Below are positions 33,380 to 45,737 of a DNA stretch of 64,000 nt, piece by piece. The notes below the pieces were generated by a model. The model did no database searches and was not told the DNA's origin. It saw only the letters and a list, made by a program, of their open reading frames with translations. The position numbers and the translations under genes were made by a program. Origin of the DNA: Elymus sibiricus (taxonomy: Eukaryota; Streptophyta; Magnoliopsida; Poales; Poaceae); the NCBI GenBank assembly GCA_039707655.1, contig CM077667.1, positions 416,187,409 to 416,251,408 on the forward strand, written 5' to 3'. Within the stretch, counting starts at the first letter, position 1, and each line of letters opens with the position of its first letter.

Positions 33380-36300
33380 TCATTCCCAAGTGGCTTCTTT
33401 GTCGGAGTGATGTGACCACTTCACCTTTAGAAACTTGATTGACTTGTTGCGAGTCTCACGCTCAGTTTCTTCAAGGATAGCAACTGGATGCTCATGATAG
33501 GATAGGTCTGCTTGGAGGTCAATTTCTTGGAGATCAACGGTGCGCTCGGGAGTCTTGAAACACTTCCGGAGCTGAGAGACGTGAAACACATCATGCACAT
33601 TTGAGAAATTGGGAGGAAGCTCGAGCTGGTAGGCAAGGTCACCCCTCTTGCCCACAATCTTGAAAGGACCCACAAAGCATGGCGCAAGCTTTCCTTTGAT
33701 GCCGAAGATTTGAGTGCCTTTCATGGGAGACACTCTGAGATAGACAAAATCATCAATCTGAAAGGTCATGTCATGATGATTGCTATCATAATAACTCTTC
33801 AACGAGATTGAGCTGCTTTGAGATTTTCACGAATGACACGGCACATTTCTTCTGCTTCAGTGATCATGTCATTCCCAAGGATTTGACGCTCACCGGTTTC
33901 GGACCAATTGAGCGGGGTGCGGCACTTTCTGCCATAGAGAATCTCGAAAGGAGCTTTGCCGGAACTTGCTTGGAAGCTATTGTTGTATGAGAACTCAGCA
34001 AACGGGAGGCAATCTTCCCACTTCATGCCAAAAGAAATCACACAAGCTCTGAGCATATCTTCGAGGATTTGATTGACTCTCTCAACTTGACCACTAGTCT
34101 GAGGATGGAAAGCTGTACTGAAACAGAGATTGGTCCCCATTGCAGTCTGGAAGGAATCCCAAAATTTGGAAGTGAAGATGCTTCCACGATCTGAGGATAT
34201 GAGCTTAGGAACACCGTGCAAAGAAACTATCCTTGACGTGTACAGCTTTGCTAGCTGAGCTGTCGAGATAGATTCTTTGACCGGAAGGAAGTGGGCCACT
34301 TTGGTGAGCTTGTCGATGACCACGAAGATGGCATCGTTTCCTCTCTTGGACTTAGGAAACCCAGTGACGAATTCCATTTCAACATGATCGAATTTCCACT
34401 CTGGGATGGGCAAAGGCTGAAGGAGTCCTGCTGGACGTTGATGTTCCGCCTTCACTCTGCGACAAACATCACACTCGTTCACAAACTGAGCAATCTCACG
34501 TTTCATACGAGTCCACCAGAAGGTTTGCTTGAGGTCCTGATACATTTTGGAACTTCCTGGATGAATTGAGAGGAGGGAATTATGTGCTTCATCCATGATA
34601 ACCTTCCTGAGATCACCTTTTGGAACCACCAGACGGTCCTCGAAGAACAATGTATCTTTGTCATCAACACGGAAGCACTTATACTTTGGAATGCTCTTGG
34701 CCACACCTTTCTTCACTTTCTTCACCATAGCATCAAGACGCTGAGCTTGGTGAATCTGATCTTCTAGAGTCGGAGAGACTTGGAGATTGGCAAGAAATCC
34801 TTGAGGAACAACTTGGAGATTGAGCTTGCGGAAGGCTTCATGAAGCTCGGGTTGAAGAGGCTTGATAATGCGACTGTTGCAGTACGCCTTTCTGCTCAGC
34901 GCGTCTGCAATGACATTTGCTTTTCTAGGAGTATACTCAATGCTTGGATTGTACTCCTCGATCATTTCCACCCAACGTGTTTGCCGAAGATTAAGATTGG
35001 GTTGAGTGAAAATGTACTTCAATCTCTTGTGGTCGGTGAACACCTCAACTGGTCTTCCCAACAATAGATGTCTCCAAGTCATCAGAGCATGAACAACTGC
35101 CACCAACTCAAGATCATGAGTAGGGTAGTTCTTCTCGCTAGGCTTCAGCTGCCGCGAGGTATAAGCCACAACCTTCTTATCTTGCATAAGAACACCACCA
35201 AGACCTTGGAGGGAAGCATCACAGAACACTTGGAAAGGCTTGGATTCATCTGGAGGAGTGAGAACTAGAGCTGAAGTCAGCTTTTCCTTGAGTGTATTGA
35301 ACGCCACATCACACTCAGGAGTCCACACATACTTGACACTCTTCTGAAGGAGGTTAGACAGAGGCTTAGCAATTTGAGAGAAGTTCTCAACGAATCTTCT
35401 GAAGTAACTTGCAAGCCCGAGGAAGCTTCTAAGCTGCTTGACATTCTGAGGAGGCTCCCACTTCACAATTGCCTCAACTTTCTCAGGGTGCACTTTAATG
35501 CCCTCGGCAGAGATGACATGCCCAAGGTACTCCACTTCATTGAGCCAAAACTCACACTTTGAGAACTTAGCATAAAACCGATGCTCTCTTAGCTTGTGAA
35601 GCACAAGCCGGAGATGCTCTGCATGCTCTTCTTCAGTCTCTGAGAACACGAGAATGTCATCCAAATACACCAAGACGAACTCATTCTTGAAAGGAGAGAA
35701 TATGAAGTTCATCATTCTGGAGAAAGTCGGAGGCACATTTGTGAGACCAAAGGACATGACGGTGTACTCATAGGAGCTAAAACTCGTCCTGAAAGCAGTC
35801 TTTGGAATATCTTCTTCACGAATGCGGATTTGATGATAGCCCATACGGAGATCTAACTTCGAGAAAACCTTGGCACCTTTCAATTGCTCAAACAACTCAT
35901 TGATGTTGGGAAGCGGATACTTGTTCCTGATTGTCTTCTTATTCAATGGACGGTAATCGACACATAGTCGGTCCGTGCCATCCTTCTTGACAAACAGAAC
36001 ACCACAACCCCAAGGTGAAGAACTTGGTCTAATCAGACCCAGACGCTCTTGTTCATCTAGCTGCTTCTTCAATTCTTTCAGCTCTTCGGGGCCAATCTTA
36101 TAAGGACGCTTGCAAACCGGTTCAGTTCCAGGCTCGAGTTCAATCACAAACTCTACTGGCCTGTGAGGAGGCATTCCTGGCAACTCTTCTGGAAAGAGAT
36201 CTTCATACTCCGAGACAACGGGAATTTGAGAAATGGCAGAAATTTCACCCTTCTCATTGAGAGAAAATAGACAAATCGTGTCATCGCGAGCAGCGAAAAT

Positions 36301-37788
36301 GATCACATCATTAGAAGGATGAGTCAATTTGACTTCTTTAGCTTTGCAATCAACATAAGCCTTGTTCATTGCCAGAAAATCCATGCCAAGAATAAGATCA
36401 ATATCGGAATTGCCGAGCACAATTGGAGAGGCTAGAAAGGAATAGCTGCCCATCTTGACAGAGACATCCGGAATAACCATATGAGAACTCATTCGCATAC
36501 CCGGAGATACCACATGAAAAGGACTTGTCAAATGTTCCGTGGGTAAATCATGCTTTGCAACAAAAGGTCTTGATATGAATGAATGCGATGCACCAGTGTC
36601 AAACAAAACTTTTGCAGGAATAGAATTAACCAAGAGATTACCCATTATCACTTGAGAAGAATCCTCTGCTTCAGCTGCATTGACCATGTTCACTCTGACT
36701 GACTTGGGATTGTGCTTCACCATAGCACTGCCTGGGGGCCTGATAGGAGGAGGAGGCGGAAGACGCTGCTGGTTGGTGCACTTGTTGGAGTAATGGCCCT
36801 TCTGACCACACTTGTGACACGTAACCTCTGAAAGCGGACGGAAGTTGCCTGGAGGAGGAGCATTTGCTGACTTGGGTGCCTGAGGCCTCTGCTGAAAACC
36901 TGGGTTGGGTGGGTGGGAAGGTCCACGACCACTGTGCTGCTTTTGCTGCTGAGGAGGACAAAATGGAGGAGGAGGAGGAGGAGGAACCCAATACTTCTGC
37001 TGCTTAGGAACAATCTGAGAGCTGGACGAAGAAGAGTTGGAGTCTCTGAACCGCTTTCTGGAATTCTCAAGCTTGAGCTGAACTGCCTCGAACTTTAGGG
37101 CCATGTTGTAGAACTGATCAAACTCACGAGGCTCGTGCAGGACTAGACTCGACTGAAGTTCATCCTTGAGACCACCTCTGAACTGATAAATCCTGGACTT
37201 CTCATCGGGAACATCTTGCTTAGCATAGCGGGCCAGATTCTAGAACTCGATGTTATACTGATAGACAGACTTGCTCCCCTTCTTCAAATTCCTAAACTTC
37301 TCACGCATCTCCTCGACAAAGCTCGTCGGAATATGATGAGCTCTGAAGTCACGGCAGAAATCATCACAGCTAATTGCACGATCACCTCTGGAATCCTTGT
37401 ACTGCTGCCACCAATCTGCTGCCTGACCCTTAAGCTGGAACGTTGCAAACTTGACATAGTCATCTGGCTTGACATTGCTGCACTCAAAATGCTTGTTCAT
37501 GTCACGGAGTCAATCGTCTGCATCGAGAGGCTGCTCACAACAGGTGAAGGACTTGGGTTGATTTGCGAGGAACTGGTTCAGAGTGGCGAACTGCGGATGA
37601 TTATGGAAATTCCCTTGATGACCTTGCTATCCCTGCTCCCTTTCCTGCAGCAACCTGAGCAACATCTGAGTGTTGGCATTGGTTGCGGCCATTACAGCTT
37701 GCCAAGCTTCTGGAGGTGGAGGTGAGGGTGGTGGAGGATTAGACTGCTCTCCATCACGACCCTGATTCCCACGAGTTGATGGCGCCAT
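33380..37788 (-). pseudogene. Tekay-like gag-pol polyprotein with chromodomain
   Basis: Gag starts at ATG 37786-37788 (MAPSTRGNQGRDGEQ) and stays in one frame with stops at 37627-37629, 37510-37512 and 37240-37242. The long open part 33799-37104 (1101 residues from its first Met) has the zinc knuckle [14 protein letters not shown] (residues 96-109), protease [10 protein letters not shown] (168-177), RT with YLDD (480-483), RNase H ([18 protein letters not shown]) and integrase (HH-CC 841-881; core motifs [22 protein letters not shown]). The first catalytic Asp of integrase is Glu in EMEF. A one-base loss at 33800 shifts into the last 140 codons, which end with a chromodomain (IKFLKVKWSHHSDKEATWE). 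Confidence 0.93.
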
Positions 37789-38654
37789 CCTAAAGATGGA
37801 CAAGTTTATCAACAAACCATTGATAAGATGATTGAAATAAGCTGAATCAAAGGCTTGAAAGAAATTGCAACGGAATATCATCAATTGCATTCAAACTGCA
37901 AATAGTTAGAACGCTTTCTGCAGGATCTTGATAACATCATTAGAACATGAAGCCACTCGAAATAACACAACAAGTATTGAGCTAAGGTTGCTCGGAACAA
38001 ATGTATAAACCATACATCTGTCGGAAGATGATCCTAGGTAACTACTGGAAATCCCACCTAGGAACTCCCGAAATCTTGGTTATGCAATCGAGTACACGGA
38101 TATACGGAGTTTTTATCCATCACTCAACTCCTAGCAGTAATACTACTCTCCAGTGTATCACATCCCTCAATACACACCCAAAGACCTCGGAAACTCATCT
38201 ACCTCAGACCCTCGTAATCACAACGATACTAAAGATGGCAGTACATGTGATCCCGCTCCCCAGTACTGGGTGCCGCCACACTCTTTGCACCACGAATAGT
38301 ATTGAAGCAATTTCGAACATCCGCGTTCTTAAGTACTAAGGAAACTGAATGATAACGACGTGTCAAGAATCCCCTGGAGCTCTACTCCCCGGGTCCAATC
38401 CATACGTACGGGAGGCACCAAGAACAGAATTCCCGTCACATCGGTATCATAGAGGCTACAAAATACTCGTGTGATCCTAGAAAAAAAATTGAGCGAGAAG
38501 AGGAGTAAAATTAAAATTCCTAAGTCGTAATTCCTCACCAGAGTATAGAAGAGTAAAAGAATCCTACTCTCCGATATAACTAGACTCAAAATAGTTTTTC
38601 ACTAGACTCGACTTGGCCAAGTTCGATCAAGCAAGGGGCTCCTATGGTCGGTAT
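37789..38654 (-). other. Tekay-like 5' leader
   Basis: This 0.87-kb stretch between PBS and gag ATG has no credible ORF. It is the untranslated leader, where packaging signals would lie. Confidence 0.6.
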
Positions 38655-38668
38655 GGCTCTGATTACCA
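38655..38668 (-). other. Tekay-like primer-binding site (tRNA-Met type)
   Basis: The minus strand reads TGGTAATCAGAGCC, the initiator tRNA-Met site TGGTATCAGAGC with one extra A, three bases inside the LTR. Confidence 0.8.
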
Positions 38669-39796
38669 ACTTGTAACGCCCAAGATACGGTCCTATCCCT
38701 ATCAAGGCACGAGGGTCTCGACGGGGATAGAAGCGCATCTAGTCGTTTCGCAAGTACAGTAAACATTGCATACATGTAGGAAGAGATGAGTATATGAGTT
38801 GGCTTACACTCGCCACAAGCTATCTTACAAGTTCACACAAATTATTCATACATCATTCAGAAGACAGGGTCCGGCTACGGACGAAATCAAACGAAAAAGA
38901 AGCAATGATAAACTGTCTTGCTATCCCAGGATCACCACCACGAAGCTCCCTACTCGTCTGGATACGTAACATACATCCGACCATGTTCTTCATCATACTC
39001 CCACTAGAGCTGCGACACGTCATCTGACACGTACTCGTTAACACCTGTACCTGTATTGTTGTAATGTGTGAGCCACAGGGACTCAGCAATCTGATATCCC
39101 GGGTACCGAAACTATGTAAGCCTTTAGGTGAGGAAATGGTTAATTGGTGAGGCTGCAGCAAGCGTTAAGCATGTATTTGGTGGCTAATCTTACGAGAACA
39201 TGAATGTGAATATGGTGGCCTACGTAAGACGGACGTGAACTAGCATGATCACTAAGTGATCCTGAACAACTACTTACGTCAAACATAACCCCACCGTGTT
39301 CTCTCTCGGTTCATGTTCACGAGCAGAGACAATCACGGTTACGCACACAGTTGGTGTATTTTATTGAGTTTACTTCAAGTTTACTATTACCGGGTGTTAA
39401 ACAAATCTCCAAGTTGCCACGTAACCGCGGGCACGGCTTTCCGAAAGATTAAACCCTGCAGGGGTGCTCCAACTCATCCATCACAAACTAACCACACGCC
39501 GCGGTAACAACCTCGACCACGAATCTCGTGATCTTCCTAGGCAATTCCACTGGAAAACCGCAACCTCGAGATAGCCCGAAGAAAATCGGAATTCCTCGCG
39601 CAAGACATTCGAGAAAGGTAAAACAAGTCCAGCAAGACCGCCCGACGTGTCGACGAACCCGATAGGAGCCGCGTATCTTGTTCTCAGGACACGACGGATG
39701 AGCGATGGTTACCACGCCAATCACCGAGTTGCCCCGGGCGGCGTTAATAAGCTGCTCTGGGTTGGACCAACGCTCATGAGGAGCACTGACCCGGGT

Positions 39797-41591
39797 TGTT
39801 GATTAATTATCCACGGGGTAGCTATGCCCTATGCAATTTTATTAAGTTGTTTAGCAAATGTAGTACCAATGTTGGGTCTTGCCAGACAAGTTTTAATCTA
39901 AAACGAATGGTCAAGGGGGTCCCCATAACAACCCCGAGCATGTTAGGAGCGCAAAATATGGAATATAACACCGGTACTCGGAACTAGTGCGGCAAAAGCG
40001 AAACAAAACACTGAGCAAAAGGCCAAGCCTTCCACCATTGCCAGATATATATGTGCATTAAATTAAATAACAATAAATAGAGTGATATAACCAAAATCCA
40101 TGTTGACACATGGAAAGCTTGCACCTGCAACTAGCAACGCTATAAGATAAGGGCTGAGCAGCGGTAACATAGCCAATCAATGTTTGCTAGGTGGTGGAGG
40201 GGTTAGAGGCTTTCATGGCAATTTAGGAGGCTGACAGTTTAAGTGGTAGGTGACGAATCATAACGGTAAAAGCGAGACATCTAGCAAGGCAAAAATAGTG
40301 TCGGGATCCGGGTATGATCATCTTGCCTGTTGGTTCTTCAGACGGACAAAGAGCTGGGTCCTCGTAGTTGTACTCTCCTGGATCCTCGAACTCAGGCTCA
40401 ACAGTCGCGTCTACCCCAAAGAGAAACAGCACCAAATAAACATACAAACAAGGTGCAATGCACAAACAAGATGATGCATGATCTATTTGAAGTATTTAAC
40501 GTGGCAACCTATACTAGTCATGTTTCTCATGCAATTATTAAGTTCTTTAGTATTATGTACAGAACCTCAATATTAGTTATTTGAACATGCATGATCATGG
40601 AAAATATGAATGCTTCATGCAAAATCGATGCAAATGCATATGTAGAACGTTGCAAACGGAGTAACGTAGCTCACGGTACACTCCCGGCAAGGTACGGACG
40701 TTAACACAGACAAAACACAAGATGAGGAAGGCCATGGGCTATCCCTTGGTATTCCAAGGATGCCACTGGATAGGAAATGAAAATCTAGCAAGAATAGAGC
40801 TAAATATCAAGCAAAACAATGGAGTATAGCTCCCACAAGTCACAAAACAATCCAACACACAATCTGTCCACAAACAGCAACATGTCATCTTGCAACACCC
40901 ATATCCAGAGCTACAACAAGTTTTAAATCACAACCAAGGCATAGACATGAAGTATACATCATGCACAACAATTCATCTATCTACAGCAACATGAAAGGAA
41001 GCATAGATCAATGGCAATGAAGCCCACAAGATGGCATGTTGAATCAGTTTTTAGGGACTTAGTGAAAATTCCAGTTTTTACAGAATCTGAGTTAACATGA
41101 TAGCAACTTGACAGCAACTTTTATATATGCTACAGGTACTTTTATGGCATGAAAATTAACAGGGTGATAGAGGGCAACAACTAGTACAAAACACTAGCAC
41201 TGAGCATGAGCTAAAACATCACATATCACTTGGTAGCATCCTCTAAACATGGCATGAAAATAACTACAGATTCTCAGACTTAGTCAAATTCACTAAGAGA
41301 ATAGCAGCAATTTATAACACCATAGCATCTTTGACAGCAAATAACTCTAAGATGCAAAATCTCTTTGGCAAGGTGAAGGCACCAAATGACAGAGGTTGAC
41401 AAGCACAACAATTCATGGCATTGGACCAACCCCAAAGGAACACTATATCCATGGGAATCATCAACACAACATGGGGAGGAAATAACAGTTCTAACACTTA
41501 GAAATATTTGAGCAATGAAAACAGTATTATTTTCTTAGCATGTTTACAGCAAGAAACCCACTAAACCACAAGTTTATCATGGCAAGGAGAA
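39797..41591 (-). other. 1.8-kb LTR block missing from the other LTR
   Basis: The 3' LTR joins directly from the sequence before 39797 to that after 41591 (compare 31138-31160). No target duplication flanks the block; the join in the 3' LTR shows only a 2-bp match (GG). This favours a deletion in the 3' LTR over an insertion here. The block is AT-rich and has no supported gene. Confidence 0.6.
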
Positions 41592-42150
41592 ATACCAGGG
41601 CCTAGTGCCCACAAAACACCACCACTTTCATGTTGACAAGTCTCCCAAATCACGCAAGAATTAAATCATACATAAATCACAAAATGTCACCTCATCACAA
41701 AATAATGTTTTCACAAAGTTGTTCCAATTGCAAAACCAATGGCACCACTGGATTCCTGGGATTTTTCTACCCCAAAATCATATGTCACATGCCTATCTTC
41801 CTGTTGGTAAAACTCCCAAAAATGCAAACATAAAAACCACCAAGCACTTAGGGTCACTCATATGCCTAATTTGGAAGTACTAGGTTGACAGATTGGCATA
41901 GACAGATTTGACATAAAACAAACAGGGACTTTTTCCTAAAATGGAAATATCACAAAATCACAGAAACATACTCCAGGATATTACAAGTGGGTATTACAAG
42001 TGGGTATTACAAGGAGTATTAAACAAAAAAAATAAAAAAAGGAGGGCCCACTTGGAAGTGAGCCCGGGGCCCGTGTGGGTATTACAAGTGGGGACCGGGC
42101 CCACTGTCAGTGGCACTGCGAATAAGTGAAAAAAACGGGGCTAGTATGCA

Positions 42151-42217
42151 CCGCGGGGGATCGAACCCAGGCCTCCTCTGTAGGAGAGCGAGGGGGCTAC
42201 CACGGCGCTACGTCGCG
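42151..42217 (-). promoter_or_regulatory. Pol III-like A and B boxes in 5' LTR
   Basis: The minus strand has TAGCGCCGTGG (plus 42200-42210) and GGTTCGATCCC (plus 42157-42167). The B box matches the tRNA consensus perfectly here. This is the counterpart of 31663-31730. Confidence 0.4.
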
Positions 42218-42798
42218 GCAACTGGCAAGGGAGTGGCGCTAGGACTCTTAACTAAACAAGGCTCGGCCTTGTTTTCTCCCTCACCACCGGGAGGAGGACG
42301 ACGCTCCGGCGACCAACGGCGGCGACGACCGGGGAAACCAAGCGCCGGCGGGGATTCGGTACAGGCAGGGGGTCCATCTCCCTAGCTAGCGCGGCGAGGG
42401 AGCTCGCATGGCGAGGCGCGGGGTCACGCTGCTCCCGGTTCCGCTGGGTAGCAGGATGCGAGCAGAGGGGCTGCAGGTTGCGCGGCGAGCGTGGGCGAGT
42501 GTGGCAGGGTGCTAGGCGCTACGGGGAAAGCATGGGCAAGCAGGAGGGCCAGCTACGCGGAGGGACCCGAGCGGTGATTCTCTGAAGAACAACTTCAGAG
42601 CTCTTGCGACAGGGCGCAGGGAGCACAGGCGAGGCACGGCTACGGCGGCGTCTACGCGGAGCTCGCGATGATGGAGAAGGCACGGATCGGGAGCGGGGCT
42701 CACCTAGGGCTCGACGGACAAGAAGAAGCTGTTGGAGAGGGGTCGGGGACGACGCGGGGAAGCACCGAAGTCCCGCTCGCCTCGGATCTGGGACGCAG

Positions 42799-43458
42799 AT
42801 GAAAACGGAGCGGAAACGGACGGAACTGGGTGCTACCATATTTGTTTTCATATTTTTTTGCAGAAATGGAAACGAATACAGAAACCCCGGAAATGAATAC
42901 GAAAACAGATACTACCGGAAACGGACACAGAGCAAATACAAAGCGGACACGGAAACAGAAGTGGGTGTTGACCGGAACTTAGAAACTCGTTGAATCATAG
43001 ATAAATACACACACAGACAAACAAATTTAATGAATTTCTAACATGGCTACAAAATAATATGATTATGTTAGCAACTTAGTGTAGTATTGTAGTAGTAGTG
43101 GACAATTATGTATATGGTCTAGATGGCTAGTTGTGTGTGTGTGGCAGGGGCGGGGGTAGTAGAAGTTGGGTTTCAAATGATCCATCTGCTCGTTCTTCTC
43201 ATTGGGTCATTGTGTATAGGGTCTAGTTGAATACGTGTGTGATAGTAAAAACAGAAATTCCATATTCACGGAAACGGAAAGTTCCGTTTCCACGTCTGTT
43301 CCACCGAAAACCACCGTTCCGTTTTTGTTTCCGTTTCCGCATAAAAAATTCCATTTCCATTTCCGTTTTGCAAATTTCCATTTTTGTTTCCATATTTCCT
43401 CTCCATTTTCATTTTTCCTCCGGAAAAACGGAAAGTTTCCACTCCATTTTCATCCCTA
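42799..43458. mobile_element. hAT-like non-autonomous insertion, 660 bp
   Basis: The ends are inverted: ATGAAAACGGAG on the left and CTCCATTTTCAT on the right, with CCCTA beyond it at the right end. The insertion is flanked by GACGCAG on both sides (42792-42798 and 43459-43465); the other LTR has a single GACGCAG at the matching place. The interior is made of many AACGGAAACGG-like words. This fits an hAT-type MITE with a 7-8 bp duplication. No transposase is encoded. Confidence 0.65.
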
Positions 43459-43829
43459 GACGCAGGAAGAAGATGGATCGGGGAGACGGCGCTCCGAGGG
43501 CTGTAGGCGTCGAGCTCGTTGTCGGGGACGACGGGCCTGCCTCCGCGGTTCGTACCACGGCCACAGGAGGGGCGAACGCGACGACGTCGAGCTACACCGG
43601 GCGCGAGCAGAAGCTCGGCCGGTTCATGGCGAGCAGGGCGACGGCGATGCTTGGGGGAGACCTACCTGCGGCGGCACGGCGAGGAGGAGGGAGGAATGGA
43701 TTGCGGGGAGCGCCTAGGGTACCGGGGACACGCTTTATAGGCGCTAGGGGCGAGCGCCGGCCGTCAAATCAACGGACTTGCGACGTGGACATCCTGGATG
43801 TCCTGCCGTACAGGTTGACGACGACGAAC

Positions 43830-43861
43830 GCGCGCGCGCGGGGGGGGGGGGGGGGGGGGGG
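43830..43861. repeat. (CG)n followed by a run of 22 G
   Basis: A CG-dinucleotide run leads into a homopolymer of about 22 G. The length may be unreliable in sequencing. The matching segment is missing from the 3' LTR. Confidence 0.7.
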
Positions 43862-44539
43862 CTAGCTGGGCTGCGCTGGCTCGATGCTGCTGGGCTTGAG
43901 TGAGGTCGAAGGCCCAAGTGGGCTCTCCTCCTCTCTCTCTCACACAGAACGTTTTTTCCTTTTTAAACAAAACAGAAACCAAAGAAAAACTCAGGGAAGC
44001 TAGAAAAGATTTAGAGAAAAACCAAGATAGTTTTGAACTCACAAAATTACCCCCTATTTAACAAAATTAGATTGGGCATTTTTTGGGCAAGTAAATTATT
44101 CACTTATAATATTAATTAGAACCTGTTTTGCAAAGATTAAAAAAACATGAAAAATAAAGGATGACTGAGAGTTGGTTGACAAATCTTTACAGAATATTTA
44201 AGAGGGGTTCAACATTTTTATGGAAAATAAGAGGCCCATAAAATACCACATGTTTTATTATTTGAAAAGAGAGAGGGAGATGGCATAGTTCTCTACAAAT
44301 TGGGAGAGGCTTCACCACTAGCTTGCACACCACACCACAACACACACACTCACCACAACAACTCCACACCACAAGCAAGACAAGCAAGTATGATGCACTA
44401 ATAATTTATGTGATGATGCCATGATGCATGAGGAATGTCATGAAGCAAAAATATATTACTCAAATCCCAAGGACACAACATGAAGGTCCACACATGACAA
44501 ATGTTACAAATATGGAAGGAATGCTCTTGGGCTGTTACA

Positions 44540-44544
44540 CGTAG
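44540..44544. repeat. Target-site duplication CGTAG, right copy
   Basis: Exact copy of 30023-30027, placed directly after the element end at 44539. Confidence 0.9.
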
Positions 44545-45074
44545 GTCTATGGTAGACTACTCACGCATCATCGGAGAGGCACCAATGAGGATGATGAACC
44601 CCTCCTTGATGGTGTTAGATTGGATCTCGCGGTTCTAGAACTTACGGCGGCTGGAAGTGTTTTTCGTCGAATCCTCTAGGGTTTCTGGAATATTTGGGTA
44701 TTTATAGAGCTTAGAGGCGGTGGAGGGGAGTCCCGAGGCGACCACAACCCACCAGGGCACGCCGGGGGCCTCTGGCGCGCCCTGGTGCCTTGTGGGCGGC
44801 CTGGGCCCCCTCCCGGGTACTTGTTTGGCCCACTGGCTTTCTTCTGGTCCAAAAAAATCTCCAAAAAGTTTCATCGCGATTGGACTCCGTTTGGTACTGA
44901 TATTCCGCGAAGTAAAAAACAAGCAAAAAACAGCAACTGGCACTTGGCACTATGTCAATAGGTTAGTCCCAAAAAATGATATAAAGTTGCTATAAAATGA
45001 TTGTAAAACATCCAAGAATGATAATATAACAGCATGGAACAATAAAAAATTATAAATACGTTGGAGACGTATCA
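44545..45074 (-). repeat. E4 LTR, outer part with LTR start
   Basis: Continues the LTR interrupted at 30027. It starts (minus) TGATACGTCTCCAACG at 45074 and has the GC-rich inverted repeat (44749-44787) and the TATA box CTATAAATACC (44701-44706). Its right end abuts coding sequence of a Copia element, which was the insertion target (predicted duplication ATATC, 45075-45079). Confidence 0.8.
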
Positions 45075-45105
45075 ATATCCCAGTGACAAAGTAGGGGACA
45101 AGATG
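45075..45105 (+). pseudogene. Copia 3' ORF, fragment left of F
   Basis: These 31 bases read in frame (YPSDKVGDKM) into the sequence that resumes after F at 55004. E4 inserted on the left and F on the right of this fragment. The last five bases are the F target duplication. Confidence 0.6.
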
Positions 45106-45717
45106 TGTCGGGGATATTACCCCGCGGTATAACCCGGCCTGAAGTATGACCCCGCCGGGACTTGGCGACTCACTGATGACCCGGCCGAGCTTGGCGGCTC
45201 ATTGGTGACCCTGCAGGCGGGTCAGACGAATGACAAGACCAACGGGCCATAAGGCGGTTCATGAGAGGGCCGACTCATGTTATGATGGGCCGGCTCACAG
45301 AGAAGGCCCAAGATGAGGAAGGATTCCCTCAAGAAGGAAACAAGACCCGAATTAGGATTCAAAAGAGACTAGTCCTAATCCTACTCCTACTAGGACTCTA
45401 CATGTAAACCTATCCCTTCCACTTATATAAGGAGGGGTAAGGCACCCCTAGAGGGACAAGTTCAAGTCATTAGAGATAGACGGATTAGAGGCTCTCGAGA
45501 TTAGAGGTAGCGATGCCGCACCCTTGTAACCGAGATCATCCTCATCATCAATACACACAAAGCAGGACGTGGGCTTTTACCTCCATCGGAGGGGCCGACC
45601 CTGGGTAAACTTGCGTCTCTCGATTCCGACCAACCCCTCTCAAGCCGCCACCTAGTTGCGATGGGCTCACACCTAAGTTCTCTCACGAGGATATCTTGCC
45701 GTGACAAAACCACGACA
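45106..45717 (+). repeat. F 5' LTR
   Basis: 612 bp, starts TGTCGGGGATATTACCCCGC and ends CCACGACA. The TATA box TATATAA at 45424-45430 lies in the phrase TATATAAGGAGGGG, shared with the 3' LTR and, slightly changed, with G. Confidence 0.9.
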
Positions 45718-45719
45718 GT

Positions 45720-45737
45720 TGGCGCCCACCGTGGGGC
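45720..45737 (+). other. F primer-binding site
   Basis: TGGCGCCCACCGTGGGGC lies two bases inside the LTR. It is the common PBS-type sequence of this Tat-like group; I am not certain of the tRNA species. Confidence 0.7.

Larger units (their letters stand above)
30028..44539 (-). mobile_element. Tekay-like chromodomain Gypsy element, complete, 14.5 kb
   Basis: Both termini (TGTAAC...TGTTACA) and a perfect 5-bp target duplication are present. The order on the minus strand is 5' LTR (38672-44539), tRNA-Met-type PBS, gag, CCHC knuckle, protease, RT, RNase H, integrase, chromodomain, polypurine tract, 3' LTR (30028-33298). The integrase-before-chromodomain order and a C-terminal chromodomain place it in the chromoviruses, Tekay/Del side. 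The coding region has three stops and one frameshift, so it is dead. It is inserted in the E4 LTR and is therefore younger than E4. Confidence 0.92.
38672..44539 (-). repeat. Tekay-like 5' LTR (5868 bp)
   Basis: Same termini and sequence as the 3' LTR, with TATA at 43734-43739. It is 2.6 kb longer, for three visible reasons: a 1.8-kb block at 39797-41591, a 660-bp hAT-like insertion at 42799-43458, and a short extra segment with a G22 run near 43790-43870. There are also a few repeats of TATTACAAGTGGG near 41980-42015. Confidence 0.9.
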
